From positions 1-64,000 of the forward strand of contig NZ_JAIVAT010000006.1 in assembly GCF_020172085.1 (NCBI RefSeq): a stretch of DNA of 64,000 bases, read 5' to 3'. Positions 16,578 to 24,851 of the stretch are shown piece after piece. Origin of the DNA: Rossellomorea aquimaris (lineage in GTDB: Bacteria; Bacillota; Bacilli; Bacillales; Bacillaceae_B). The translations under genes were made by a program, and so were the position numbers. The notes beneath the pieces are model-generated. The model was not told the DNA's origin. It saw nothing but the letters and a program-made list of their open reading frames with translations, and ran no database searches. Position 1 is the first letter of the stretch; every line of letters starts with the position of its first letter.

Positions 16578-16867
16578 CCTTTATACTTCTCCGTTAATTG
16601 GTTCATTTCAATTCCATCGGGCTGATATAATACTTTGATTTGTGAGATGACGTTCTTGCTTCCTATTTCAATCATCCGTTCATTCATTTGTTCAATCACC
16701 TTAAATAAATCTGATAGATTTCCTTCCATCGTCGTTTCTAAGGGATGGACTTCATATCGGACACCTGATTGTTCTATGATGGCAATCGCCTCATCAACAT
16801 ATGGAATGACATCTTCGCCGTTCTTTGTCTTCGGAATGATTTGTATACTTACGAGTGCGTTCCCCAT
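16574..16867 (-). CDS. Thiamine-binding protein, MTH1187/YkoF-like
   Basis: A 97-residue small alpha/beta protein (GNALVSIQIIPK at the start, then VRYEVHPLETTMEGNL) of the MTH1187/YqgV family, which folds like the thiamine/HMP-binding YkoF. The family often accompanies thiamine-precursor transporters and is thought to bind the ligand in the cytoplasm. The start is ATG at 16867, six bases after AGAGGTG; a GTG nine bases upstream overlaps the site. Second gene of the riboswitch operon, coupled to the permease. Confidence 0.85.
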   Translation of the reverse strand: MGNALVSIQIIPKTKNGEDVIPYVDEAIAIIEQSGVRYEVHPLETTMEGNLSDLFKVIEQMNERMIEIGSKNVISQIKVLYQPDGIEMNQLTEKYKG

Positions 16868-16879
16868 TTTATTCACCTC

Positions 16880-17866
16880 TTATTTCGGTAAGAATTCGTT
16901 CGTGAATGCTTTCTTGCTTTCAAGTTTCTTATCTAATAAATCATTATCATACATCCAAGATGCATAGTTCTCCCACACTTCAAGCTTTTGCTCTCCCCAT
17001 CTTTCAGCGTCATCCTGATACTTAGGGGCTAACCATTCCTGGCTCTTCATGACTAATTCTTTATCAAGATCAGGAGCTGCTCCCAGAAGGATTTCACCTG
17101 CTTCTTTCGGGTTGTCGATGGCATACTCGTACCCTTTGGAAGTTGCGGCAAGGAATGCTTTAACCGTTTCTGGATCTGATTCGATCATTTTTTCATTTGT
17201 TGTCAGCACCGGAGTATAATAATCCAATTTCTCAGAATAATCCTTTACATACATCATGTTCAGCTCTTCACCGCGAAGCTCAGCCTCGATACCAGTCCAA
17301 CCATAGTAAATCCAGGCAAAATCAACATCTCTCTTGACGGCAGTAAAGAAATCAGTGTCTCCCATATTAATGAAATTCACTTTTTCTACATCGGCATTTT
17401 CTTGTTTCATGATGGAATCCATCACGGCTTTCTCAACAGGGGACCCCCAGCCGCCATAGCTTTTCCCTTCAAAATCCTTTGGCTTTGTAATACCCTTACT
17501 CTTGGGGGATGCAAACCCCGAAGTATTATGCTGAATAACAGCAGCAATGGATACGAGAGGAACATCCTGGACTCTCGCCTGTGTGACACTTTCCTGGTAG
17601 CCTACACCGAATTCTGCTTTCCCTGAAGCAACAAGTTGATCGGCTCCGGATTCTCCAGGTAGGATGATATCGACATCAAGTCCCTGGTCCTTAAAGTAAC
17701 CTTTTTCTTTCGCTACATATAATCCTGTGTGATTGGTATTTGGTGTCCAGTCGAGTACAACCGATACCTTTTTAAGACCTTCTTTCTTCTCATTGGCTGT
17801 ATCTTTCCCGGCACTACAGGCCGTTAGTAAAAATACTGAACAGATGATGAACATCCATTTTTTCAT
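16880..17866 (-). CDS. thiY: Substrate-binding lipoprotein, NMT1/THI5-like (ThiY)
   Basis: A 328-residue periplasmic-type binding protein anchored as a lipoprotein: the signal ends in the lipobox LTAC with Cys17. The mature part begins with VSVVLDWTPNTNHTGLYVAK, the hallmark of the NMT1/THI5-like family that binds thiamine-pyrimidine precursors, and contains GYQESVTQARVQDVP and KSYGGWGSPVE. Start ATG follows AAGGAGG. First gene of the operon, about 150 bases downstream of a TPP riboswitch and its terminator. The likely ligand is N-formyl-4-amino-5-aminomethyl-2-methylpyrimidine or HMP. Confidence 0.92.
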   Translation of the reverse strand: MKKWMFIICSVFLLTACSAGKDTANEKKEGLKKVSVVLDWTPNTNHTGLYVAKEKGYFKDQGLDVDIILPGESGADQLVASGKAEFGVGYQESVTQARVQDVPLVSIAAVIQHNTSGFASPKSKGITKPKDFEGKSYGGWGSPVEKAVMDSIMKQENADVEKVNFINMGDTDFFTAVKRDVDFAWIYYGWTGIEAELRGEELNMMYVKDYSEKLDYYTPVLTTNEKMIESDPETVKAFLAATSKGYEYAIDNPKEAGEILLGAAPDLDKELVMKSQEWLAPKYQDDAERWGEQKLEVWENYASWMYDNDLLDKKLESKKAFTNEFLPK

Positions 17867-17945
17867 CTTGTTTCCTCCTTAAATCTTTTGCAGTTTCAAC
17901 GTTTATTCCATTATTCTTCGCTTATGAAGGTAAATGAATGTAAAA

Positions 17946-17980
17946 CAAAAAAGCGTCCCGGGCTGAAAGCCTTGGACGCA
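17946..17980 (-). terminator. Terminator controlled by the TPP riboswitch
   Basis: On the minus strand GCGTCC-(A)AGGCT-TTC-AGCC-(C)GGGACGC forms a strong hairpin followed by TTTTTTG. It sits between the TPP aptamer and thiY, so ligand binding to the aptamer would favour premature termination of the operon. Confidence 0.88.
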
Positions 17981-18011
17981 TCATTAAACTTGGTTATGTA
18001 TCGTTTAAGAG

Positions 18012-18110
18012 AATGTTTCCTACGCTGGTATCAGCCAGTTCAGGTTCAAAGGGTCAGCATCTAAAGGATACAATCTCAACCGGCCATTCCGGTCCCCCTA
18101 CACATAGAAT
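18012..18110 (-). promoter_or_regulatory. TPP riboswitch (THI box)
   Basis: Read on the minus strand it contains AGGGGGACC, the GGTTGAGATTG variant of the conserved CTGAGA element, then GACCCTTTGAACCTGA and CTGGCTGATACCAGCGTAGG. These are the conserved P3/J3-2, P4 and P5 parts of the thiamine-pyrophosphate aptamer. It leads into a terminator and the thiY operon. Confidence 0.96.
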
Positions 18111-18182
18111 ATGAAATTAACGTTATCTTCTTTCCTACTGTGCCATAGAACGGTTTGTTATTCAAGTATTTCCTTTTAAATT

Positions 18183-18325
18183 TAGGATCTCTTTTCGCAA
18201 AGAGTGTATTGTTATTCTCGCACAGACTATAATTTTCAGATGCTCTGTCACCTGAGTCTGTGGAAGAGGGTGAAGGGAACTAGTGTTGACAGAGCAAAAT
18301 GGTTCATAAATATTCAAGAATGTGA
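18183..18325 (-). repeat. Core-less copy of the GCTCTGTCA inverted-repeat element
   Basis: Reverse-complement homologue of the element at 26328-26592. Shared blocks are CTCTTTTCGCAA, ACAGACT, ATGCTCTGTCA on one side and TGACAGAGC...GGTTCATAAAT on the other. The outer nine-base inverted repeats GCTCTGTCA (18242-18250) and TGACAGAGC (18287-18295) are intact, with one inner arm (GAGGGTGAAGGGAAC) between them. The GC-rich core and second inner arm are missing. It occupies most of the 546-base gap between thiY and the kinase gene, next to the riboswitch. Confidence 0.65.
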
Positions 18326-18342
18326 ATTAGTACTGTCTTGGA

Positions 18343-18372
18343 CAGTTGATTGGAGTGGGAATCAATCACAAC
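18343..18372 (+). repeat. Core-less remnant of the GTTGATTGGAGTG element
   Basis: CAGTTGATTGGAGTG followed directly by GGAATCAATCAC matches the two ends of the element at 44121-44250 (read on its minus strand) with the 100-base GC-rich core absent. It lies immediately beside the remnant of the other element. Confidence 0.45.
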
Positions 18373-18412
18373 CCTATATATCCAAAAGCAACAATCGTTT
18401 ACGAAAACAGCC

Positions 18413-19312
18413 TTATTTTAATCCCTGAAAATAATCAGAATTGATCAGTTCCTCAATGAAAAGCATGCAGGATGAGCCCGCTTCTGAATACCCTTGGTGT
18501 GAATACAAAAATGCATACTGCAGAAGGAAAAGGATGATGATAGACGGCAATAGTCGATTCTCTGTGGTGGTCAATGAGGTATTGCTTTCATATCCGTCTA
18601 GAAACACTTGTATACATCTGATTGAATCGTATCTCTTCTTGTTCGCGCTATTCTTGAGAAGACCTGCGAGGAAGTAAGCGATGTCTGTAATACGGGGGGC
18701 AGTCCGAATCCGCGCGAAGTCAATGACACCGATGATTTCTTCCCCCTTCATCAAGATGTTTCCCGAGTGGAAGTCACTATGAACAATTTGGTGTGGCAAC
18801 TGAGTGTAGTATGACTTCCACCCCTCTATTCTTGATAGTAATCCTGCACCACGTTTTCCGATCGATGTGTTTCCAAGTACGGACATCCACTCTTTTACAT
18901 GACGTTCAATATCCCAATCCACCACTTCCTGTTGACTGCGATACCCTTCAAAAAGGAGATGAATGTCTGAAAGGTATGCCCCTGCATTTGCTAGTGCTGT
19001 CATAGAATATATCTTTAAAGACCTTCCTTCCAGGGCTTTATAAAGTGAATATATTTGTTCTCCTTCTTTCACAAACGGGTACCCTGAAGAAGTTAATAAT
19101 GGTGATTCAACACAATGGCGGTTTTCCAATAGATAGGAGGTTAAATAGAACTCCTCCCACCTTTTCTCAATGGATAAATCCTCTCTCTTCTTTAAATAAT
19201 ATACTTTCATTCCTTCCTTCACTCTTGCAACATTCGGATGAGGGCCCAGTGGCTCTATGAAAGTGGGATCCACGTCCCAATGTCGTAATATACCCCGCAG
19301 AGGTTCAATCAT
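18413..19312 (-). CDS. APH/choline-kinase-type phosphotransferase (CotS-like)
   Basis: A 299-residue kinase-like protein. The catalytic loop HSDFHSGNIL and the metal-binding IDFARIR (DFG-equivalent) define the aminoglycoside/choline-kinase superfamily; an N-terminal lobe strand (KVYYLKKREDLSIEKRW) holds the ATP-binding lysine region. In spore formers, many such proteins are CotS/YtaA-like spore-coat kinases; others are homoserine or sugar kinases. Start ATG follows AAAGGA. It stands alone. Substrate unknown; the resemblance to CotS-type proteins is weak and inferred. Confidence 0.75.
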   Translation of the reverse strand: MIEPLRGILRHWDVDPTFIEPLGPHPNVARVKEGMKVYYLKKREDLSIEKRWEEFYLTSYLLENRHCVESPLLTSSGYPFVKEGEQIYSLYKALEGRSLKIYSMTALANAGAYLSDIHLLFEGYRSQQEVVDWDIERHVKEWMSVLGNTSIGKRGAGLLSRIEGWKSYYTQLPHQIVHSDFHSGNILMKGEEIIGVIDFARIRTAPRITDIAYFLAGLLKNSANKKRYDSIRCIQVFLDGYESNTSLTTTENRLLPSIIILFLLQYAFLYSHQGYSEAGSSCMLFIEELINSDYFQGLK

Positions 19313-19397
19313 TTCTATTTCCTTTCAAACCGTAGTATTATACTGATAGTATGACTTTGAAGTATTATCTACATACAAAGGAAGAGAGGTTACATTC

Positions 19398-20300
19398 ATG
19401 CAAAGAATACAAATGACAGAAGACTTATCTTTCTCCAGGATCATTCATGGTTTATGGAGACTTGCGGATTGGAATCAATCGAAGGAAGAAACATTATCAC
19501 TCATTCAACATAATATTGAAAACGGAATCACAACCTTTGACCACGCTGACATTTATGGATCATATACGTGTGAAGCTTTATTCGGAGAGGCACTTGCCCT
19601 TGACCCCACGTTACGGGGGAAGATGGAAATCGTGACGAAATGTGGAATCGTCCTGCCTTCGGATAATCGACCAGATCATCTAACACACCATTACAACACG
19701 AGTAAGAAACACATTCTCTCTTCAGTGGAGAACTCTCTCCAGAGCTTAAAAACGGACTACATCGACTTGTTATTGATACACCGACCAGATCCATTCATGA
19801 ATGGTGAAGAAGTGGCCGAAGCCTTCACTCAATTAAAAGAAGAAGGAAAAGTACGACATTTTGGTGTTTCCAACTTTAAAGATCATCAGTGGAATATGCT
19901 TCAATCCTATTTGCCTTTTCCATTAATCACAAACCAAATTGAACTATCTGCTTACCACCTGGAGAACTTCGAAGACGGGACATTAAATCTGTGTCAAGAA
20001 AAACGTGTTGCACCAATGGCATGGTCACCACTTGCCGGAGGGGCAGTCTTTAAGGGCGAAGATGATAAAGCAATCAGACTTCAACATACATTAAAGAAAG
20101 TCCAGGAAGAAACAGGGGCAAAAGGAATCGACGAGATTCTGTATGCATGGCTTCTTAATCATCCGGCGAACATTATGCCTATCGTCGGGTCAGGTAAGAA
20201 AGAGCGGATTCAAAACGCGATTGATTCCCTCTCCATCACATTGAATCATGATCAATGGTTCGAGATCCTCCAAACATCCATGGGTCATGACGTACCATAA
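19398..20300 (+). CDS. Aldo/keto reductase (YdhF type)
   Basis: A 300-residue NADPH-dependent TIM-barrel oxidoreductase. The catalytic tetrad is visible as Asp48 and Tyr53 (FDHADIYG), Lys81 (EIVTKCG) and His128 (LLLIHRP); the C-terminal nucleotide-binding segment contains PIVGSGKKERI. The family reduces aldehydes and ketones; substrate unknown. Start ATG follows AGAGAGG. Monocistronic, with a terminator shared with the convergent FbpA-like gene. Confidence 0.9.
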   Translation: MQRIQMTEDLSFSRIIHGLWRLADWNQSKEETLSLIQHNIENGITTFDHADIYGSYTCEALFGEALALDPTLRGKMEIVTKCGIVLPSDNRPDHLTHHYNTSKKHILSSVENSLQSLKTDYIDLLLIHRPDPFMNGEEVAEAFTQLKEEGKVRHFGVSNFKDHQWNMLQSYLPFPLITNQIELSAYHLENFEDGTLNLCQEKRVAPMAWSPLAGGAVFKGEDDKAIRLQHTLKKVQEETGAKGIDEILYAWLLNHPANIMPIVGSGKKERIQNAIDSLSITLNHDQWFEILQTSMGHDVP

Positions 20301-20320
20301 TATGGTCCCGTATCAAATAT

Positions 20321-20354
20321 AAAAAGACGATCCTTTTCCAAGGTCGTCTTTTTT
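20321..20354. terminator. Bidirectional terminator
   Basis: AAAAAGACGATCCTT / AAGGTCGTCTTTTTT forms a strong stem (one bulge) between the convergent aldo/keto reductase and FbpA-like genes. Confidence 0.88.
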
Positions 20355-20538
20355 AGCGAGCCATATCTCCACCAACATAATATTCAAGGTAGACATCCTG
20401 TAATTCATTCATCGACAGTTCGTAAAGCTGCTTTCCGAAAGATTTATAAACGCCAATCCTTAATAATTGCTGTATATAAAAATCCTTTTTAAATTCGGAT
20501 GTTTTTTTCTGGTGTGTTTTCGTTTCTTGATGTAGCAT
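20353..20538 (-). CDS. FbpA-like Fur-regulated basic protein family member
   Basis: A 61-residue basic protein. The central FYIQQLLRIGVYKSFGKQLY and following ELSMNELQDVYLEYY match the FbpA family (KKxxLIxxLIxxGVYK...QLYELTLSEL), small proteins that in B. subtilis help the FsrA small RNA during iron limitation. The start is ATG at 20538, six bases after GGAGGG; an ATG six bases upstream touches the ribosome site. It lies 107 bases after the czcD stop on the same strand and is read into a terminator. I see no Fur box upstream, so iron control is unproven and it could be co-transcribed with the metal genes. Confidence 0.72.
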   Translation of the reverse strand: MLHQETKTHQKKTSEFKKDFYIQQLLRIGVYKSFGKQLYELSMNELQDVYLEYYVGGDMAR

Positions 20539-20644
20539 GTTCATCCCTCCAATTGAGGATATACCCCAATGAAGGAAGGGAATAAACATTCTTTCAACCA
20601 TTCGAGAAAATCTCCTGAAAGTCTGCCCTGTCCGTTCGGATTGT

Positions 20645-21538
20645 TCAAGTACAGCAGTGGTGATGACTGCCCAACGCTTTTTCCCCTTCGATTTGAATGG
20701 TTGCGTGGTGAATGTCAAACTCCCTTTCCAGAAATTCCGAAAGCTGAGATAATATCACATCCCGATCCACTTCATCTTCTACCACCACATGACAACTCAT
20801 AGCCGTGTATTCAGAAGTGATACTCCACACATGAAGGTCATGAACTTCAATAACTCCTTTCAGGGCGGACATGCTTCTTTTCACTTGGTCCATATCCACA
20901 TTTGCAGGAGATCCCTCCATTAAGATATGAATCGAATCCTTCGTTACTCTCCATCCGGAAATGATGATGAGGATCGCCACGATGACAGAAGCGATCGGGT
21001 CTGCCAGATTCCAATTAAAGAAGTAAATCAGGATACCCGCAATGATGGCCCCGACCGATCCGAGCATATCTCCCAGAACATGAAGAAATGCACTGCGGAC
21101 ATTCAAGTTATGCTCTGTATCTCCTCTCATTAGAATCCAGGCGACAATGATATTAACCACTAAACCGATGACGGCGATGATCATCATACTTGGTGATACA
21201 TCGGGTGTAACGATAAAGCGACGGTATGCTTCCCAGAAGATATAGAGGGAAACAAGTATCAGGGTGATTCCGTTCAGAAATGCTGCTACGATTTCAAATC
21301 GTTTGTAACCGTAGGTCTTCCCATTATTGGAGGCCTTTTCCCCTATATAAAACGCGGCGAGACTAAGCCCCAATGCCGCTGCATCACTGAGCATATGCCC
21401 TGCATCCGAAAGGAGGGCGAGACTATTAGTCATTACGCCCCCGATCACCTCGACAATCATAAAGGTAAAAATGAAAAGAAAACTGATCAATAATGCTTTT
21501 TTATTTTGAGTGTGGCCATGACTGTGATCGTGACCCAT
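20645..21538 (-). CDS. czcD: Cation diffusion facilitator (CzcD-type metal exporter)
   Basis: A 297-residue exporter of zinc, cadmium or cobalt. It begins with a His-rich tail (MGHDHSHGH), has six membrane helices with the metal-site motifs SLALLSDAGHMLSDA (helix 2) and HVLGDMLGSVGA (helix 5), a C-terminal cytoplasmic domain, and ends HHHCCT. Start ATG follows GTGAGGG. It follows cadA by 10 bases and so belongs to the cadC-cadA-czcD operon under CadC control. Confidence 0.93.
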   Translation of the reverse strand: MGHDHSHGHTQNKKALLISFLFIFTFMIVEVIGGVMTNSLALLSDAGHMLSDAAALGLSLAAFYIGEKASNNGKTYGYKRFEIVAAFLNGITLILVSLYIFWEAYRRFIVTPDVSPSMMIIAVIGLVVNIIVAWILMRGDTEHNLNVRSAFLHVLGDMLGSVGAIIAGILIYFFNWNLADPIASVIVAILIIISGWRVTKDSIHILMEGSPANVDMDQVKRSMSALKGVIEVHDLHVWSITSEYTAMSCHVVVEDEVDRDVILSQLSEFLEREFDIHHATIQIEGEKALGSHHHCCT

Positions 21539-21548
21539 ATGAAATCCC

Positions 21549-23660
21549 TCACTTTCGATCTTTTATCCTGAGTAGCCGAAGGCCATTCAACGTGACAAGT
21601 AATGTCGCACCCATATCGGCAAATATCGCAATCCATAATGTAAGCATTCCTGGAATGACTAGTAATAAAGCAAGAAGTTTAATTCCGATTGCAAAGGCAA
21701 TATTTTGTTTGATGATGGTAAGAGTACTACGGCTCAAACGAATGATATAAGGTAATTTTCTCAAGTCATCATTCATTAAGGCGATATCGGCCGTTTCCAA
21801 TGCAGTGTCCGTTCCTGCTCCCCCCATGGCGATTCCAACGGTTGATGCCGCAAGAGCAGGGGCGTCATTGATTCCGTCTCCGATCATAGCAACCCTTCCG
21901 TAGGTATCCATATAATCCTTAACGAAACCTAGTTTTTCTTCTGGAAGAAGCCCGGCCTTGATTTCTCTGACCCCGATCCTGGTTCCGATTGATCTTGCCG
22001 TTTTTTCATGATCACCTGTCAACATGACCGTTTGCTCCATCCCCATCTGGTGCAGATCATTGATGACCTCCCCACTTGTATCCCTCACCTCATCCGCCAC
22101 GGCTACAATTGCTAAAGGAGTATCAGCCGTTCCAAATACCATAACGGTTTTGCCTTCTCTTTGAAGATTTTCTATTTCAGTTGACGGCGTATGAGCAAAA
22201 AGACTTTGAGAGCCGATATAGTATCTCTTATCGCCGATCAGTCCACTGATTCCTTTACCCGTGTGGGATTGAAACTCAAACACTTCACAGCTTCTATAGT
22301 CCATTTCCATGTCTTCTGCTTTTTTCATAAATGCGTGCGCAAGAGGATGCTGTGAATGAAATTCAAGTGCGGCCATCATCTTCCATAAATCCATTTCTTC
22401 CACATCGCCTAAACGAATCATATCCGTTACTTCAGGGACTCCCTTCGTAAGAGTACCTGTTTTATCAAAGGCAACGGCCTTCAACCTTCCCAATTCCTCC
22501 AAATAAACGCCGCCTTTGATCAGAATGCCGTTTTTGGCTGCATTCCCGATGGCTGTAACGATCGCTACCGGAGTGGAAATAACCAATGCACAAGGACAGC
22601 CGACGACTAACACTGATAGGCCCTGATACACCCAATCAGACCATCCCGCACCAAATAAAAGCGGTGGAATGATTGCTACAAGGAAGGCAATCACCATGAT
22701 GACCGGTGTATAATATTTTGCAAACACATCGACAAATGCCTGTGAAGGAGCTTTCTCACCCTGTGCTTCCTCAACTAAATGAATGATTTTGGCCAGTGTC
22801 GTATCTTCTATCCGTTTTGTGACCAATACTTTTAAATGGCCTTCCTCATTTAACGTACCGGCAAATACGGCATCACCACGGACTTTTTCCACCGGAACCG
22901 ATTCACCTGTGATCGCAGCCTGATTGACGAAAGAAGAGCCCTCGAGGATATCCCCATCCATGGCAATTTTCTGACCAGGCTTCACCAACATGATGTCCCC
23001 GACTTCTATATCCTCTGCATCGACGATCATTTCAAAACCGTTGCGGATGATGAGTGCCTGCGGGGGAGCGATGTCCATGAGTGAGCGGATTGACTCCCTC
23101 GCTTTATCCATGGAATAAGCCTCCAACACTTCACTGATGGCAAATAAAAGGACAACAATTGCCCCTTCGCCCCATTCTCCTATGAATGCTGCACCGATAA
23201 TCGCGATCGTCATCAGCGTCCTCATATCGAATTCGAGTTTAAGCAGGTTCTTGAAGCCTGCTTCAAATAACCGATACCCACCCGTTACAATCGCTGTAGC
23301 AAATGAAAGGGTTGAGAGAAAATGACTATTTTCTACACCCATTAAAGGTAATGAATATGCAATCAGGATAAAGAATACTGAAACAAGTAAATGCTTGTAT
23401 CTTCTATAAAACGGCTCTTTTTCTTCCTGAACCTTTCTCATACCGTCTTCTGTTAAGCGAAGCCCTTCAAATGCGCCTGCTTTTTCTACCGACTCCTTTG
23501 TAGTGTCTCCGTATACAGTAATCTTGGCAGCACCAAAGTTGACCTTTGCATCTATCACTCCATCTAGATGCTGAACATTCTTTTCGAACTTGGCTGCACA
23601 CCCTGCACAAGTAAAACCTTCGACCCGGTATGTTTGTTTAAGGGCAGCTTTACTAGTCAC
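21549..23660 (-). CDS. cadA: Zn/Cd/Pb-exporting P1B-type ATPase
   Basis: A 703-residue P-type ATPase. The N-terminal metal-binding domain has GFTCAGCA (Cys18, Cys21). Eight membrane helices include the transport motif GCPCALV near residue 355; the actuator loop has TGES, the phosphorylation site is DKTGTLTKG near 393, the nucleotide domain has HP and the hinge [12 protein letters not shown] near 595. The CPC motif and context indicate the Zn/Cd/Pb subgroup. GTG start at 23660 follows GGAGGTGGAGG, overlapping the cadC stop by eight bases. Induced by metals through CadC. Confidence 0.95.
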   Translation of the reverse strand: MTSKAALKQTYRVEGFTCAGCAAKFEKNVQHLDGVIDAKVNFGAAKITVYGDTTKESVEKAGAFEGLRLTEDGMRKVQEEKEPFYRRYKHLLVSVFFILIAYSLPLMGVENSHFLSTLSFATAIVTGGYRLFEAGFKNLLKLEFDMRTLMTIAIIGAAFIGEWGEGAIVVLLFAISEVLEAYSMDKARESIRSLMDIAPPQALIIRNGFEMIVDAEDIEVGDIMLVKPGQKIAMDGDILEGSSFVNQAAITGESVPVEKVRGDAVFAGTLNEEGHLKVLVTKRIEDTTLAKIIHLVEEAQGEKAPSQAFVDVFAKYYTPVIMVIAFLVAIIPPLLFGAGWSDWVYQGLSVLVVGCPCALVISTPVAIVTAIGNAAKNGILIKGGVYLEELGRLKAVAFDKTGTLTKGVPEVTDMIRLGDVEEMDLWKMMAALEFHSQHPLAHAFMKKAEDMEMDYRSCEVFEFQSHTGKGISGLIGDKRYYIGSQSLFAHTPSTEIENLQREGKTVMVFGTADTPLAIVAVADEVRDTSGEVINDLHQMGMEQTVMLTGDHEKTARSIGTRIGVREIKAGLLPEEKLGFVKDYMDTYGRVAMIGDGINDAPALAASTVGIAMGGAGTDTALETADIALMNDDLRKLPYIIRLSRSTLTIIKQNIAFAIGIKLLALLLVIPGMLTLWIAIFADMGATLLVTLNGLRLLRIKDRK

Positions 23661-24021
23661 GTTCCTCCACCTCCAACTGATGTGTCACTGCAATCTCAAT
23701 CAATTGTTTTACGTGATGATCATCCAAGGAATAATAAACGAGCTTTCCTTTTTTTCTGAATTTAGCCAATCCCTGCTTTTTTAATAAACGTAAATGGTGG
23801 GACGCAGTTGCAGTGGACGCCCCTACGATGTTCGCCACATCACACACGCATAATTCGTCTTCCACTGTTAGTGCGTACGCAATTTTCATTCTCGTTTGGT
23901 CGGATAATGCTTTAAAAATCTCCGCCACTTTAGACGTATTTTGTGTTAAAAGGTCCATTTTTAAGCGATTGACCTTTTCATTTTCCACACAAGACACTTC
24001 ACACACATCTATATCTTTCAT
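23653..24021 (-). CDS. cadC: CadC, ArsR-family metal-responsive repressor
   Basis: A 122-residue winged-helix repressor that leaves its operator when Cd, Pb or Zn binds. All sensing residues of plasmid pI258 CadC are present at the same positions: Cys7 and Cys11 (CEVSC), Cys58 and Cys60 (ELCVCD), and the second site Asp101, His103, His114 and Glu117. The recognition helix is [12 protein letters not shown]. Start ATG follows GAGGAGTGG. First gene of the cadC-cadA-czcD operon; two inverted-repeat operators flank its promoter, so it represses itself and the exporters. Confidence 0.94.
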   Translation of the reverse strand: MKDIDVCEVSCVENEKVNRLKMDLLTQNTSKVAEIFKALSDQTRMKIAYALTVEDELCVCDVANIVGASTATASHHLRLLKKQGLAKFRKKGKLVYYSLDDHHVKQLIEIAVTHQLEVEERD

Positions 24022-24037
24022 TTATACACCACTCCTC

Positions 24038-24101
24038 ATTCAAACACCCTTTTGAATATAGTATATAAGAAGGCCGAAAAATGTTCAAACATTCTTTTGA
24101 A
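24038..24101 (-). promoter_or_regulatory. cad promoter with two CadC operators
   Basis: On the minus strand a sigma-A promoter TTGAAC (24083-24088), 17 bases, TATACT (24060-24065) is visible. Two copies of an inverted repeat flank it: TTCAAA-N6-TTTGAA at 24084-24101, over the -35 box, and ATTCAAA-N6-TTTGAAT at 24038-24057, just after the -10 box. Spacing and sequence resemble the CadC operator. Confidence 0.85.
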
Positions 24102-24177
24102 TGTTAATTTTTTTTGGGGGTTTCCAACTATTGATATTCAGTACGGGTAACGACTGGTTGGGTTCTTCCCCAACAAA

Positions 24178-24205
24178 ATAAAAAAAGCCCCGAAACCGGA
24201 GCTTT
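24178..24205 (-). terminator. Terminator
   Basis: On the minus strand AAAGCTCCGG-TTTC-GGGGCTTT followed by a TTTT run. It lies 13 bases past the 109-residue membrane protein gene. Confidence 0.8.
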
Positions 24206-24217
24206 ATAGAAGCCTAA

Positions 24218-24547
24218 TTAATTTTGTTGAAGTTTTTTACGGTCGCGTTTCATGAAGAGATCGAGGGTGACCCAGAATACGACTGATGTAATGGCGAAGA
24301 TGGCGATGGCGAAGTAGATGTCTTCTGTTTTCCAGTCTAATCGTGGGATAAAGAGGCCCAGTACGCCTGATAATATATAGTAGCCGCCAATTAATTTCAG
24401 GTATAATCTGCCGGTTTGGGACTGAACGTTTTCCAGATAGCCTTTTCCTGCTTTGCCGAAGAAAATGGCTATTCCTCTTACAATGACATAAACCGAAAAG
24501 GCAATGATAAGGGCTACAACAAACTCTTGATTAAACACGTCTGCCAT
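24218..24547 (-). CDS. Small integral membrane protein, unknown function
   Basis: A 109-residue protein with three predicted helices (about residues 9-32, 47-67 and 79-101) and a basic C-terminus (MKRDRKKLQQN). No family is recognised. The start is ATG at 24547, five bases after GGAGAACG; a longer frame starts six codons upstream. It is transcribed alone with its own terminator, away from the cad operon. Confidence 0.7.
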   Translation of the reverse strand: MADVFNQEFVVALIIAFSVYVIVRGIAIFFGKAGKGYLENVQSQTGRLYLKLIGGYYILSGVLGLFIPRLDWKTEDIYFAIAIFAITSVVFWVTLDLFMKRDRKKLQQN

Positions 24548-24851
24548 AATCGTTCTCCTTTCCAACTATTCATTCTAAATGATTGTATTGTTCAAGAATA
24601 TTCTCTATGATGAAATCATGCATCAATGTTTTGAATCGTTATATTTTAGAATAACGGAATAAGACATGCAATGCAATCGCAGAAAGACCTTCAATACAAT
24701 AAATAAGATCGTACTATTTTAATAAGATTATATCCATTAAGGTAAGGAATACAAGGGCCATTCTGCCTTCAATTCTTACAATTGACCGAAATTTAATCAG
24801 GAGGTGATCGAAGTATAAGAAAAGGGATCCCTTTCTTATGACTTCTACCCA
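24548..24851. other. Divergent intergenic region with hairpin leader
   Basis: About 300 bases between two divergent membrane-protein genes. Near the right end AGGAGGTGATCG (24799-24810) is an excellent ribosome site, but the downstream gene's only in-frame start is 40 bases further. Between them lies a near-perfect palindrome, ATAAGAAA-(A)-GGGATCCC-TTTCTTAT (24815-24839), followed by an out-of-frame ATG. Nothing else is recognised. Confidence 0.55.

Noticed and set aside
18204-18428. 74-codon plus-strand frame in the gap after the TPP riboswitch.
   Set aside because: It is made entirely of repeat remnants and has no ribosome site.
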